Shown here: positions 53,561 to 62,811 of the stretch, piece by piece
How positions within the stretch are numbered: the stretch's first letter is position 1
Layout of the letters: every line of letters starts with the position of its first letter
NCBI RefSeq assembly: GCF_012932425.1
Contig: NZ_JAAIII010000001.1
Coordinates: 62,001 to 126,000 of the forward strand
Source of the DNA: Bifidobacterium oedipodis
GTDB taxonomy: Bacteria > Actinomycetota > Actinomycetes > Actinomycetales > Bifidobacteriaceae
Length of the DNA: 64,000 nt
Direction of reading: 5' to 3'
The notes under the pieces: generated by a model
Told to the model about the DNA's origin: nothing
Seen by the model: only the letters and a program-made list of their open reading frames with translations
Databases searched by the model: none
Position numbers and translations under genes: made by a program

Positions 53561-54208
53561 ATGACCACAGCGGTTGTTTTCGACTACGGATTCGGCAACG
53601 TGCGCTCCATGGTGCGCGCGCTGGCCAATCAGGGCGTCGACACCACCCTCACCTCCGATTATCGCCAGGCACTGGAAGCCGACGGCCTCGTGGTGCCCGG
53701 TGTGGGCGCTTTCGCCGCCTGTATGGAAGGCCTGAGAAAAGTGAACGGCGACCGGGTGATTTACGACCGCATCCGCGCCGGCCGCCCGGTACTGGGCGTG
53801 TGCGTGGGCGAACAGATTCTGTTCGAACGCGGCAACGAGCACGGCGCCAACGCCACTGGCGTGGGGCTGATCGGCGGATCCGTGGATCCGTTGGACGCTG
53901 ATGTGGTGCCGCATATGGGCTGGGACACCATCGACGCCGCCGACAACAGCGTGCTGCTGCATGGTGTGGAACAGGAACGATTCTATTTCGTGCACTCCTA
54001 TGCGGCGATGGCCGTCAGTGCAGCGGATACCAGCAAATATGAAATCGATTTGTCCGATGCCCCCGAACGTGTCAGCTGGTGCGATTACGGACGCTCCCGC
54101 TTCGTTGCCGCCTATGAACGCGGGCCACTGTTCGCCACCCAATTCCACCCCGAAAAATCCGGCGACGCCGGTGCCCAGCTGCTGAAGAACTGGATCGCGC
54201 TGCTGTAA
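53561..54208 (+). CDS. hisH: Imidazole glycerol phosphate synthase, glutaminase subunit
   Basis: The 215-aa class I glutamine amidotransferase feeds ammonia to HisF. The triad is present: Cys81 in LGVCVGEQ, His196 and Glu198 in FHPEKSG. The oxyanion loop PGVGAF is near residues 46-51. hisF is not in the window. GAGGAG lies upstream of the ATG, 32 bp after the uncharacterised gene. A 167-bp gap then separates it from hisA. Confidence 0.95.
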   Translation: MTTAVVFDYGFGNVRSMVRALANQGVDTTLTSDYRQALEADGLVVPGVGAFAACMEGLRKVNGDRVIYDRIRAGRPVLGVCVGEQILFERGNEHGANATGVGLIGGSVDPLDADVVPHMGWDTIDAADNSVLLHGVEQERFYFVHSYAAMAVSAADTSKYEIDLSDAPERVSWCDYGRSRFVAAYERGPLFATQFHPEKSGDAGAQLLKNWIALL

Positions 54209-54375
54209 TTATTGGCGTAATTACAGGTCTGTCTGCCGGAGCTCGTGCTTTCATCAAGCAGTGCCGAGCTTATGAGCTTTGTCACAGTTGCTGGCCGCAG
54301 CTGTTAGTTGCAGCCAGCAATCACCGTTAATCGCTGCCAACCATCCGAATTAATACACCGCCGAAAGGAACAATC

Positions 54376-55101
54376 ATGTCTTTGACTCTTCTGCCCGCCG
54401 TCGACGTGCGCGATGGCAAGGCCGTGCGCCTGCGCCAGGGCGAATCCGGCTCGGAAACCGACTACGGCTCGCCGCTGGAAGCCGCCCGCACCTGGGTTGA
54501 ATCCGGCGCGCAGTGGATTCATCTGGTCGATCTCGACGCCGCCTTCGGCACCGGCGACAATCGCGCCCAGCTGCGTGAAATCGTGCACGAACTTGGCGAC
54601 AAGGTCAACATCGAAATGTCCGGCGGCGTGCGCGACGACGCTTCGCTTGACGCGGCGCTCGAAGCCGGTGCTGCCCGCGTGAATATCGGTACCGCCGCTC
54701 TGGAGAACCCCGAATGGACCAAGCAGGTTATCGCCAAGTATGGCGACAAGGTTGCCGTCGGTCTTGATGTGCGCGGACACACGCTCGCGGCTCGCGGCTG
54801 GACCCGCGAGGGTGGCGACCTGTTCGAGACGATGGCGATGCTCGACGACGCCGGCTGCACGCGCTATGTGGTCACCGACGTGGCCAAGGACGGCATGATG
54901 AGCGGCCCGAACATCACACTGCTCAAAGAGGTGGCCGAGCGCACCAATGCCAAGGTGACTGCCTCGGGCGGCATCGCTAAGCTCGATGACCTCAAGGCCA
55001 TCAAGGAGCTGGCCGATCTTGGTGTGGATTCCGCCATCCTCGGCAAATCCCTGTATGCGCGAGCCTTCACCCTCGAAGAGGCGCTCGAAGTCGCCCGCTG
55101 A
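54376..55101 (+). CDS. hisA: Phosphoribosyl isomerase (HisA/PriA)
   Basis: The 241-aa (beta/alpha)8 enzyme has catalytic Asp10 in [39 protein letters not shown] and [14 protein letters not shown]. In many actinobacteria without trpF this enzyme (PriA) also isomerises phosphoribosyl anthranilate for tryptophan. Whether this one does depends on whether trpF exists elsewhere. GAAAGGA precedes the ATG. Tandem hairpins follow. Confidence 0.93.
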   Translation: MSLTLLPAVDVRDGKAVRLRQGESGSETDYGSPLEAARTWVESGAQWIHLVDLDAAFGTGDNRAQLREIVHELGDKVNIEMSGGVRDDASLDAALEAGAARVNIGTAALENPEWTKQVIAKYGDKVAVGLDVRGHTLAARGWTREGGDLFETMAMLDDAGCTRYVVTDVAKDGMMSGPNITLLKEVAERTNAKVTASGGIAKLDDLKAIKELADLGVDSAILGKSLYARAFTLEEALEVAR

Positions 55102-55135
55102 GCGACTCTGCTAAGCGGCAAATCAGTTTTGTATT

Positions 55136-55233
55136 GGGCTGAGCGTGGTAATTAATCCACATGTGGTGTGATTACCACGCTCAGCCCTTCGTCAACGTGG
55201 TAATTAATCCACGTGTGGAGTGAAAGCCACGCT
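55136..55233. repeat. Two tandem ~38-bp palindromes after hisA; the first is a probable terminator
   Basis: CGTGGTAATTAATCCAC begins copies at 55144 and 55196, 52 bp apart. Each continues to a closing CCACGCT. In copy 1 the stem extends to 17 bp (55136-55152 with 55171-55187) around a loop holding CCACATGTGG. Copy 2 is less perfectly paired. They lie between hisA and the convergent DUF2252 gene. Confidence 0.8.
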
Positions 55234-55253
55234 AAGGAGCGCATAAGCGCATC

Positions 55254-56705
55254 TTAGTCACGCTTGGAGCAGGGGAGCTCGCCGGATTTGATGAGCTTCT
55301 TGAACACGGCGTAATCCTCATCGTTCTGCTCCGCATAGGAGACCGCGAACGAGGCGATCGCCTGATCGAACTCGTCCGAACCGCCCAAATAGTTCGCAAT
55401 GGCGATGGAATCGCCGGTGCGTGCGTGCGCGTGGGCCAAACACCATGCGCACATGCGGCTCAGGTCGCTCAATCCCAGATCATTGAGATGGTCGATGTCG
55501 ATCGACCCCTTGCCATTCCACAACTGGCGCACGTAATAGTCGCGCTGACGGCCGTCTTCAGCCAGGAAGCTCGACCAGCCGAGCAGCACGTCGGCCGTGG
55601 ACTGGATCAGTTTCTGCCCCTGCACCACGCGTTCGCCGTGCGTGGCATACGGGGATGCGCCGCAGTAGTGCTCCAGCACCGAATAGGTGGCTTCCTTCAT
55701 CTGCAGCATCAGTGGATCGTCGATATCGCGCCCCACCAGAATCGAAGCCCACGCACGCTGACCCACCGAGCCGACGCCTACCACCTTGCGCGCCGAATCA
55801 TGATACTGATAGTGGTCGAGCACGTGGCGGCGATCCTCATACAGCGAATGGCGATACTGGTTGAACAGGGTGTCGATGCGCGCCTGCAAGGCGTCAAGAT
55901 CCGCATAATCCTGCAATTCGTTGATCGGCACCAATTCCGGCGGATCGGAACGGAAGCGCAGCTTGCCGCCCTCAAAATACGTGAGCTTGGCCGCTGCGGC
56001 GTCGGAGTCCTTCACCGCCGCCTTCATCGCGGCCTCGCGCAGCGTGCGGTTGCGCTTGCCTCCCTGTGTGCTTTCGAACCGGTCGAGTGTTTCGGTCACA
56101 TCCAAATGGTCGTACCATGCGTCGAGGTAATCCATTTCGGAGAACTGCTTCATACGCTCGCGGTATGTATGCACACAGCGCATCACCGCCGCGCGCCGGG
56201 CCTTCTCCTTGATGCCGTTCGCACGACCGCAGATCTCCACTGACACGGCCAAACGCTTAAGATCCCATTCCCAAGGGCCCACAGCCGTCTCGTCGAAATC
56301 GTTGATATCGAATACCAGTCGGGCAGAGGGGGAGCGGAACATACCGAAATTGCCGATATGCGCATCACCCACGCACTGCACCGGAATGCCCGTCACTGGC
56401 GTGGATGCCAGATCATTGGTCATGATGAGCACAGTGCCGCGGTAGAACGTGAACGGGCTGGCGCTCATACGCTTGTAACGCAACGGAATCAGATCAGGCA
56501 CGCGAATGGCGGACTGCTCCTCAAGCAGAGCAATCGCCTCGCGCCGATCTTCGCGCACCTGCCAGATTGCATGCGATTCAAGCGGTGCGGCAGAGCGGGC
56601 GGCAATGCCGGCGCGCGCACGCTCACGCGGCGTGGCGGCCTGCTGCCAGCGCGTCATATCAATGGGTGGATTCGCGGATGGTGTCAGATGGTCTGCTTCA
56701 CTCAT
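55254..56705 (-). CDS. DUF2252 protein
   Basis: The 483-aa protein matches DUF2252: RYKRMSASPFTFYRGTVLIM, CVGDAHIGNFGMF, VFDINDFDETAVGPWEWDLKRLA, VGVGSVGQRAW, QQ/GQKLIQSTADVLLGW and ADHARTGDS-like region near the C-terminus. The family is distantly related to kinase folds and has no established role. ATG 56705 is preferred over upstream in-frame GTG codons; the ribosome site is weak. It is a single gene with the bacteriocin-like module divergent on its other side. Confidence 0.85.
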   Translation of the reverse strand: MSEADHLTPSANPPIDMTRWQQAATPRERARAGIAARSAAPLESHAIWQVREDRREAIALLEEQSAIRVPDLIPLRYKRMSASPFTFYRGTVLIMTNDLASTPVTGIPVQCVGDAHIGNFGMFRSPSARLVFDINDFDETAVGPWEWDLKRLAVSVEICGRANGIKEKARRAAVMRCVHTYRERMKQFSEMDYLDAWYDHLDVTETLDRFESTQGGKRNRTLREAAMKAAVKDSDAAAAKLTYFEGGKLRFRSDPPELVPINELQDYADLDALQARIDTLFNQYRHSLYEDRRHVLDHYQYHDSARKVVGVGSVGQRAWASILVGRDIDDPLMLQMKEATYSVLEHYCGASPYATHGERVVQGQKLIQSTADVLLGWSSFLAEDGRQRDYYVRQLWNGKGSIDIDHLNDLGLSDLSRMCAWCLAHAHARTGDSIAIANYLGGSDEFDQAIASFAVSYAEQNDEDYAVFKKLIKSGELPCSKRD

Positions 56706-56734
56706 ACACACCACTGTAACTCGTGGAATGTCTT

Positions 56735-56754
56735 TTGCCCTCTTCAGTGGACAA
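56735..56754. promoter_or_regulatory. Inverted-repeat operator, copy 1 (peptide gene)
   Basis: TTGCCC-N8-GGACAA with flanks TCTTT and TTC matches 62740-62759. A promoter candidate follows (TTGCCA 56788-56793, TTAAAT 56811-56816, 17-bp spacer), so the site would sit upstream of -35 as an activator site. The likely binder is the LuxR-type regulator at 62029. Confidence 0.6.
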
Positions 56755-56839
56755 TTCCTCTTTTGGCTGTTGTCGGAGATGCCGATGTTGCCAACAATGG
56801 TACTTGTCCATTAAATCTGATCCTACTGAAAGGACAAAG

Positions 56840-57223
56840 ATGAATATTAGCAGGGTCAAGAAAGTGCTAATCGGCATCGTTGCTGGTGGCGCATTAGCAT
56901 TTGGTATTCCAGCCTCGGCGCAGGCTGCCACTCATGATGTGTATGGTTATTTGAATACGGGAGGTGCTCTTATCCAGTATTCAACTTTCCGCTCTCATTT
57001 AGCCGGAAATGCTTCGCTGAGAGTGACCAACAATGTTGGTACATATAGCCGTTTTGGTTTACGCACGACTGATGGAGTACAACGAACGGCTTCGCTTCAG
57101 TATAACGGCAGCGGTGGGGACCAGTCATGGGGCTGGGTCGCATCAGGATCATATGCGCTGAACGGACGCATGGGAGCTCGATCTGGTGCGGATAACTACT
57201 GGGCCGGTCTTTTGACTATGTAA
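56840..57223 (+). CDS. Secreted bacteriocin-like peptide precursor
   Basis: The 127-aa protein starts at ATG 56840 with AAAGGA upstream. A signal peptide (KKVLIGIVAGGALAFG) ends at ASAQA, giving a mature ~98-residue chain after residue 29. That chain has no cysteine and is rich in Gly, Ser, Asn, Tyr and Trp (QSWGWVASGSYALNGRMG near the C-terminus). I cannot match it to a family with confidence. The size, the signal peptide and the neighbours (ABC exporter, two-component system, bacteriocin-associated membrane protein) resemble lactococcin-972-type loci. It is followed by its own strong terminator, allowing high expression. Confidence 0.7.
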   Translation: MNISRVKKVLIGIVAGGALAFGIPASAQAATHDVYGYLNTGGALIQYSTFRSHLAGNASLRVTNNVGTYSRFGLRTTDGVQRTASLQYNGSGGDQSWGWVASGSYALNGRMGARSGADNYWAGLLTM

Positions 57224-57242
57224 TTACTGAGTGAATTGATTG

Positions 57243-57280
57243 TTGTGCTGGAACGTCTGTGTTCCAGCACAACTTTTCTT
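57243..57280 (+). terminator. Rho-independent terminator after the peptide gene
   Basis: A 12-bp stem (57243-57254 with 57261-57272, TGTGCTGGAAC core) with a 6-nt loop is followed by CTTTTCTT. It separates the peptide gene from the lipoprotein gene and would keep peptide messages abundant relative to the export genes. Confidence 0.88.
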
Positions 57281-57292
57281 ACGGAGCGAACA

Positions 57293-57790
57293 ATGAAAAA
57301 GATGATAAAACCTGTCTTGGTGATGATGGTGGTGTCTTTCTTACTGGCAGGCTGCGGTTCAAAAGGCGATGCCGAATCTGGTGCAGTCGAACTCCTAGAT
57401 TGGGATGGCGCTAATGAAGAATATAAAGATACAGTTAAAGATTTTCCTTTCGCTCTTGAGAACGGGGATGTTTTCCCTGCGGACATGCAGCGGACAGGCA
57501 GTTCGCAGTATCAAAAAGGGTGGGGTGAAGGGCAGGCCTACTTCTATTGGATCTGTTCCACAGAACATAATATTCTGGATAAGAATCAGAGTGATTCCGA
57601 TGCTGCTTTGGCTTCCGTGCAGCAGTTGAAAAAAGTCACTAGTAGCTCTTGGTTCCAAACGTATTATGATGATACGGATCAAATATTTGAAAATGAAGTC
57701 ATCGGAAAAGCCGAACTAGGTGACGTTTCCGTTATGCAACAGTTTTATGATGCCGACTGCTCTTGGTATCGCAGCAGCAAAGGACTGTAA
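57293..57790 (+). CDS. Small lipoprotein of the peptide locus
   Basis: The 165-aa protein starts at ATG 57293 with GGAG 7 nt upstream. The signal peptide ends with lipobox LLAGC (Cys21). The rest is acidic and aromatic (YFYWICSTEHN, SSSWFQTYYDDTDQ, QQFYDADCSWYRS), with two further cysteines, and would sit on the outer face of the membrane. No family is recognised. Its stop (TAA) overlaps the start of the adaptor gene (TAATG). A surface immunity or substrate-capture protein is a reasonable guess. Confidence 0.75.
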   Translation: MKKMIKPVLVMMVVSFLLAGCGSKGDAESGAVELLDWDGANEEYKDTVKDFPFALENGDVFPADMQRTGSSQYQKGWGEGQAYFYWICSTEHNILDKNQSDSDAALASVQQLKKVTSSSWFQTYYDDTDQIFENEVIGKAELGDVSVMQQFYDADCSWYRSSKGL

Positions 57791-58665
57791 TGATGAAAGC
57801 TTCCTTTGTGAGTTTCCGACGTAATATTGCCGTTGGAATATGCGTAATGGCTTGTGTCTCATTAGGAGGCTGTAATAACGTATCGTCTGCATCAGAATCA
57901 TTACAGGTGACTGAGCAAAATGAATCATTGGTTAAAGTCACAAAAGGGAAGTTAACTCCGTTGATTTCCGCCACGACAAGCGTGGAAGTAGCATCGCCAA
58001 TTGCCGTTTATGCGACTGTACAAGGTGCTTTTCACAGCACTGTCGAGTTGGGAAAATACGTCCATGCCGGTGAGGAACTGGGAACCATAGGTAGTGAGAC
58101 CGTGACTGCACCAGTGGATGGAATATTGGAATATGTCGCTGCAGACAATGACGTGGCAGTCAACTATCCGCTGTTCACTGTTCGTTATGGTGGGATGGCC
58201 TCGCAATTAGATGCTTCTGTTTTGCTGAGAACGATTGATGCAAATTCCAGCATCACCGGCCGTTTTCAAATATCTGATGGTCAAGGTCCAACAGATTGTG
58301 CTGCAGTGGTGCGTACGGCAAGCGATTTTGCGGGAGATGGAGACTCCGATGCGCAATCCGCAGAGGAATCCTCCCAGATTCTACAGTGTCTCTTTCCTAA
58401 AGATGTGATCGTAAGGCCTGGGCAAACTGCCACAACTGTCTTGAAAGCTACCGCGGTCGATGAGGCTTTGCTGTTACCTATTTCCTCGGTTGCAGGACGT
58501 TCGGAAAAGGGGCAGGTATCGAAATATGAAGATGGAAGCTATCACACCGTAGACGTGCAACTTGGCGCTTCGGACGGCACCTCCATCATCATAGTGAGCG
58601 GACTTCGCGAGGGAGATGAGGTCTCCAGCATTGCTCCCAATCTGACTGCAGGGACGGAATCATGA
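57790..58665 (+). CDS. MacA/HlyD-like efflux adaptor lipoprotein
   Basis: The 291-aa protein has a signal peptide with lipobox SLGGC (Cys28). A barrel-sandwich (lipoyl-like) hairpin follows: SPIAVYATVQGAFHSTVELGKYVHAGEELGTIGSETVTAPVDGILEYVA. A C-terminal beta-barrel region includes LLPISSVAGRSEKGQVSKYEDG and DVQLGASDGTSIIIVSGLREGDEV. That order is the membrane-fusion-protein type that works with MacB-like transporters in Gram-positives. It overlaps the ATPase gene by 4 nt (ATGA). Confidence 0.85.
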   Translation: MMKASFVSFRRNIAVGICVMACVSLGGCNNVSSASESLQVTEQNESLVKVTKGKLTPLISATTSVEVASPIAVYATVQGAFHSTVELGKYVHAGEELGTIGSETVTAPVDGILEYVAADNDVAVNYPLFTVRYGGMASQLDASVLLRTIDANSSITGRFQISDGQGPTDCAAVVRTASDFAGDGDSDAQSAEESSQILQCLFPKDVIVRPGQTATTVLKATAVDEALLLPISSVAGRSEKGQVSKYEDGSYHTVDVQLGASDGTSIIIVSGLREGDEVSSIAPNLTAGTES

Positions 58666-59411
58666 ATGGTGTTTCGTATCAAGAAGTTGAAGGAACAAAA
58701 GTGATTCAGTTAACTTCAGAAGATGAAATTGCTGTGGCGGAGCTTCGAAATGTTACCGCTACGGTTCTGCTGAATGATGGAACACGGTTGACAACTGTAC
58801 ATGATGCCAACATAGTGTTTCATAGGGGAACTTCAACTGCAATAGTAGGAAGAAGCGGTTCAGGGAAAACAAGTCTAGCCTCGATTATCGGCCTTCTCAA
58901 TATGGACTATACGGGAGAAGTCCTCTACGGCAATACCGATATCCGTGAAAGGGGCGACGCCTTCTGTTCTCGTTTTCGATGTGCTCACATAGGGTTTGTG
59001 TTCCAGAACTATTCGTTAATTCCACATTTGCGAGTGTGGGAAAATGTGGCTCTTCCACTTGACTATAGATATCGATTCTCTCGAAAAAAAATCCGAAAAC
59101 AAGCTATACGTTCCTTAGGAATCGTTGGCTTGCGAGAAAAAGCCAACTTCGCGCCCGCTAGTCTTTCCGGCGGCGAACAGCAAAGAGTCGCCATTGCGCG
59201 TGCTCTCATCGGAAATCCAGATATTTTGATATGTGATGAGCCTACAGGCGCATTGGATGAAAAAACCGGTGAAAAGATTGCTGATTTGCTCTTCAAACAA
59301 GTGCATGACTACGGAACTACGCTGGTTTTGGTGACTCATGATTTACGACTTGCGGCGCGTTGCCAGAGACAACTATTCATGGATCGAGGAGAAATCTCAT
59401 GTTCCACATGA
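58662..59411 (+). CDS. MacB/LolD-type ABC transporter ATPase
   Basis: The 249-aa protein has Walker A GRSGSGKT (63-70), HIGFVFQNYSLIPHL, signature LSGGEQQRVAIARAL, Walker B ILICDEPTGALDE and VTHDLRL. The LIPHL and PTGALD sequences place it with MacB/LolD/BceA-type mechanotransmission or peptide-export ATPases. Its codon use is more AT-rich than the chromosomal transporters in this window. It overlaps the permease gene by 13 nt. Confidence 0.92.
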   Translation: MNGVSYQEVEGTKVIQLTSEDEIAVAELRNVTATVLLNDGTRLTTVHDANIVFHRGTSTAIVGRSGSGKTSLASIIGLLNMDYTGEVLYGNTDIRERGDAFCSRFRCAHIGFVFQNYSLIPHLRVWENVALPLDYRYRFSRKKIRKQAIRSLGIVGLREKANFAPASLSGGEQQRVAIARALIGNPDILICDEPTGALDEKTGEKIADLLFKQVHDYGTTLVLVTHDLRLAARCQRQLFMDRGEISCST

Positions 59412-60556
59412 TTGTCAGTGATCTGCGAATATCGCCACTTCGCACAGTCCTTACCTCGCTTTCGATGTTTATTGGAATCATCACATTGATTCTGTCGGTG
59501 CTCATAGGAACTCTCGGCAAAAGTTATCTTGAGTCAACAAACGCGCAGCTTTCGGGATGGTCTCCCACCTATACCGTTACTGTTTCGGATGCTCAAATTA
59601 CTGATTTGAAGCTTAATGAGAAAATGATAGAGACGATGCAAGAAAACCCTATAGGTATCATTGTTCCGGAATATCAAATGGACTCATTGGGAATATATTC
59701 TTCCGGCTCCATCCGACATGTAAACGCTGTAGTCACATCTTCACAGCGAACGAAACTGTTTCCTGTCGCAATAGTTAAAGGGCAATGGTTCGCGGAGGAT
59801 TCTCATGAATCTTCGTTGCAAGTTGTTGTGAATCGCGAAGCTGAGGGAATGATTTTGTCAGACGGAACCGTAGATCTTGGTGTGGTTAATGGAACGGAAA
59901 AAATAAATATATGGGTGAGGGGTGTGATCGATGATGGATCGTCGGAGCCGATTATTTATTTGGATGCGTTAACTATGGAACGTTTCCTCCCTCAAATGTG
60001 GCGTCCTGAAGGTCTTACTGTGTTTTTTCATCCTACGGGGTCGGTCAATGAAAACATGGCGAAAAGCGCCGTTAGCGATCTATTGTTTGATTCCGTAGGA
60101 GGGAAAATAGGAAGTTGGAACCGAAGCGATAACGCGGAAAGCTATGAGTCGGTTATTGACTTTTTGCAGACCGCTACTTTAGTATCGGCGCTGCTGTTAT
60201 TAGTGGTATCAGCTATTGGTCTTATCAATATTGGAATGGCCGGAATTGAACAACGTTCTCGGGAATTGTTGATTCGACGTGCCATTGGTGCGACCAAAAC
60301 AAGCATCGTATGTCTTGTTATTGGCTCGTCGATGTTGCTCAGTCTTATCATCGCTTGTATTTCAATTGGTATTTCAATCCTGTTGGTGGCTGCTTTGCCT
60401 TATATGATGCCATCTGATGTTCCTCTTGAACTGCCTCCGTATCCTTATTCTGCCGCAGTGTTGGCGTGTGTTTCTGCCGTGGTTACGGCATGCATCGGAT
60501 CAATTGCTCCAGCTATTAGAGCATCTGCTCTGCAACCTGCTCTTGTTCTGAGATAG
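59399..60556 (+). CDS. MacB/FtsX-type ABC permease
   Basis: The 385-aa protein starts at ATG 59399 with AGGAG 8 nt upstream, inside the ATPase gene. It has one N-terminal span (RTVLTSLSMFIGIITLILSVLIG), a large external MacB-type domain (about residues 45-260), then three spans at the C-terminus (TATLVSALLLLVVSAIGLINIG; SSMLLSLIIACISIGISILL; AAVLACVSAVVTACIG). The loop ELLIRRAIGATKTSI is the FtsX coupling motif. With the adaptor and ATPase it would form a peptide-export or resistance pump. Confidence 0.9.
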   Translation: MFHMIVSDLRISPLRTVLTSLSMFIGIITLILSVLIGTLGKSYLESTNAQLSGWSPTYTVTVSDAQITDLKLNEKMIETMQENPIGIIVPEYQMDSLGIYSSGSIRHVNAVVTSSQRTKLFPVAIVKGQWFAEDSHESSLQVVVNREAEGMILSDGTVDLGVVNGTEKINIWVRGVIDDGSSEPIIYLDALTMERFLPQMWRPEGLTVFFHPTGSVNENMAKSAVSDLLFDSVGGKIGSWNRSDNAESYESVIDFLQTATLVSALLLLVVSAIGLINIGMAGIEQRSRELLIRRAIGATKTSIVCLVIGSSMLLSLIIACISIGISILLVAALPYMMPSDVPLELPPYPYSAAVLACVSAVVTACIGSIAPAIRASALQPALVLR

Positions 60557-60722
60557 TGATTATGCGATATCGTGTTTCATCCTATATCTGCGTGCTTATG
60601 ATAATCCGGCCAGATTCTGTATGAAATTTCTTGCGAAGTGAGCGTCATGCCCTTGGTCGAAGGCTGTTGCCAGTAACATCAATTGGGATGATGTCATATA
60701 GGGGAATACGGCTTAGGGGCTA

Positions 60723-62072
60723 ATGATGGACAAAGTCCGAGATATCAGATCAGATTTTATCCGTGCTTGTCGGATATCTCTGCATAAGCACCCTCTGGGG
60801 TTGTTGACCGTCGTGTCTTACATTATCGGTGTTGGTGTACTGCTGATTGGAGACTTTAAGAGTGGGTTGCTCTTTGCCAATTTTGACAGTCGAATGATGA
60901 TGGTGATGTTCCCCACAGGCGTGGTCGTCGGTATCGTGGCAGTGCTGATCCGAGAAACCCATCCATTGGCTGTTCTGATGATTGAGTTCGTTGGGATCTT
61001 CGTATCGTTGCTGCTGAGCGCGAGGATTCATCCGTCTGTAAAACTGGTCTTTCTGTTGATGATGTATTGCTGCGTACAACTGCCTGTTCGGACTCAACGT
61101 ATTTGTGATGGTGTTATGATCACGGCACTTTTCGTGCAATTTCTGTTTCCGGACGTTATACGGTATTCGTATCAGTTATTTCTGTTAATCGTTATTGCCT
61201 GTGGTGTCGCCTCGGCGGCATGGTCGCTTGCCCGAGAGCGGCGCGTTGCCCACGAGCGAATCTTGCAATCCGATCAACGCGCGAAACTGTTTGCCATGCA
61301 ACGCGATCAGGCCGAGCGTCGCTCTCAGCTGGCCAATGAGCTGCATGACAGTATCGGCCATAATCTAACTGCAATCGCATCCTTGTCACAAGGAGGCAGC
61401 GTGATGGCGCGTACAGGCAAAGCCGATAACGACGCTCTTATGCACGTGTTCGAACAGATCACCGATATCGCACGGGGATGTCTGGACGAAACCCGTACGG
61501 CTTTGCGTGAGTTTGATGATGCGGAATCCAACCGTTCGCAGGTGATGGAGAATTTGGATGTATCAGGGGACACAGTATGCCATTTGCATGACTGGGATGA
61601 TATCAAACCGTTGTTGGACAGGGCGCGTTTAACCGGCGTCATGGTGGTGTTTACCGAAACCGGTAAACGGGGCCATGACCTGAAACTTTCGGATTTATGC
61701 TTCGCTGTTACACGGGAAGCGATTACCAATGCGATGAGGCATAGCCAGGGACTGTCGGGCATCACCGTTGCTTGGAATCACCAACAGGATAACACGACGC
61801 AGATCGTTGTTCGTGATGAAACCGTGACACTCACTGAAACGCCATATATAGGCCAAAGCGCTGATGACAGTGCATGGGATGCAGTACCGCACAGTGATGG
61901 CAATGGTTTGCATTACTTGGAGAAACGCGTTCGTCAAGCTGGAGGAACGTTGGCATATGGGCCAGCAGATGGTGGCTGGTTGGTTACCGCAGTGATTCCG
62001 TGGCGTGAGGCAGGTAGGGAAGGGGCGAATGATGCAAACTGCACAACCAATGATTCACGTTATGTTGGTTGA
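60723..62072 (+). CDS. Sensor histidine kinase (HisKA_3, NarL/DesK type)
   Basis: The 449-aa protein has five to six N-terminal membrane spans (about residues 28-170) with little external sequence, a short coiled linker, then the phosphoacceptor helix RRSQLANELHDSIGHNLTA (His208). An HATPase domain follows with a degenerate N-box (ITNAMRHSQGLSG) and a late GNGLHYLEKRV glycine motif. It autophosphorylates and passes phosphate to the overlapping response regulator. A sensor buried in the membrane fits detection of membrane-active peptides. AGGGG precedes the ATG. Confidence 0.92.
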   Translation: MMDKVRDIRSDFIRACRISLHKHPLGLLTVVSYIIGVGVLLIGDFKSGLLFANFDSRMMMVMFPTGVVVGIVAVLIRETHPLAVLMIEFVGIFVSLLLSARIHPSVKLVFLLMMYCCVQLPVRTQRICDGVMITALFVQFLFPDVIRYSYQLFLLIVIACGVASAAWSLARERRVAHERILQSDQRAKLFAMQRDQAERRSQLANELHDSIGHNLTAIASLSQGGSVMARTGKADNDALMHVFEQITDIARGCLDETRTALREFDDAESNRSQVMENLDVSGDTVCHLHDWDDIKPLLDRARLTGVMVVFTETGKRGHDLKLSDLCFAVTREAITNAMRHSQGLSGITVAWNHQQDNTTQIVVRDETVTLTETPYIGQSADDSAWDAVPHSDGNGLHYLEKRVRQAGGTLAYGPADGGWLVTAVIPWREAGREGANDANCTTNDSRYVG

Positions 62073-62730
62073 TGATCAGGCGGCGACGCGGGCCGGGTTC
62101 ATGATGATGCTTGCGCTTGCCGATGATATTCGCGTCACCATGCAGGCATCCAATGGTGCGATGGCGTTGGAACAGCTAAGAGCCAGTCGGAATCATCTGC
62201 CGGACGTTATTTTGATGGACGTGCGTATGCCGGTTATGGATGGCATCGAAGCAACCGGACGCATCACCCGCGAATTTCCGGAAATTAAAGTGATTCTGCT
62301 AACCACTTATGATCAAGACGATTACGCGCTTGCCGGTGTGGATCACGGGGCTGTTGGATTCCTGTTAAAGGATGCAACGCCGGAACGGTTATGCGCTGAC
62401 GTGCATGCCGCATACCGTGACGGTGCCGTGTTCGTTCCTCGTATTCAACGGCTGTTTCTGGACAAGCAACGTCGTGACTTGGCCAATATGTCTGAGCGGG
62501 ACGCCATGCGCGAACGTTTCCTCATGCTTACCCGTCGGGAGTTTGAGGTCGCCCGGCTTATTGCCGAAGGTTTGGAGAACACCGATATTGCCAAAACCAT
62601 GGTGCTGGAGGTCTCATCCGTAAGAAAGATGGTCAGCCGCATCCTTCCCAAACTCGGTGTGCACGACCGCACCCAGATCGCCGTCGCTTGGTACAAGGCC
62701 CGTATGGACGACACTTCGATTTCGGCGTAA
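62029..62730 (+). CDS. NarL/LuxR-family response regulator
   Basis: The 233-aa protein starts at ATG 62029, with AAGGGG upstream, overlapping the kinase gene by 44 nt. The receiver domain has DD (15-16), phosphoacceptor Asp64 in VILMDVRMPVMDG and the Lys in GFLLKDA. The C-terminal LuxR helix-turn-helix is LTRREFEVARLIAEGLENTDIAKTMVLEVSSVRKMVSRILPKLG. It should bind the TTGYCC-N8-GGACAA repeats at 56735 and 62740. The second of these lies 10 bp after its own stop. Confidence 0.92.
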   Translation: MMQTAQPMIHVMLVDDQAATRAGFMMMLALADDIRVTMQASNGAMALEQLRASRNHLPDVILMDVRMPVMDGIEATGRITREFPEIKVILLTTYDQDDYALAGVDHGAVGFLLKDATPERLCADVHAAYRDGAVFVPRIQRLFLDKQRRDLANMSERDAMRERFLMLTRREFEVARLIAEGLENTDIAKTMVLEVSSVRKMVSRILPKLGVHDRTQIAVAWYKARMDDTSISA

Positions 62731-62739
62731 TGGTCTTCT

Positions 62740-62759
62740 TTGTCCTCTGAAAAGGACAA
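62740..62759. promoter_or_regulatory. Inverted-repeat operator, copy 2 (membrane-protein gene)
   Basis: TTGTCC-N8-GGACAA is a perfect 6-bp inverted repeat, with the same spacing and flanks (TCTTT, TTC) as 56735-56754. A weak promoter candidate (TTGCCT 62775-62780, GTACAT 62798-62803) follows before the start codon at 62812. Confidence 0.65.
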
Positions 62760-62811
62760 TTCGGGAATATGCGGTTGCCTCATTACAACAACGTCGTGTA
62801 CATGGGTTGGT

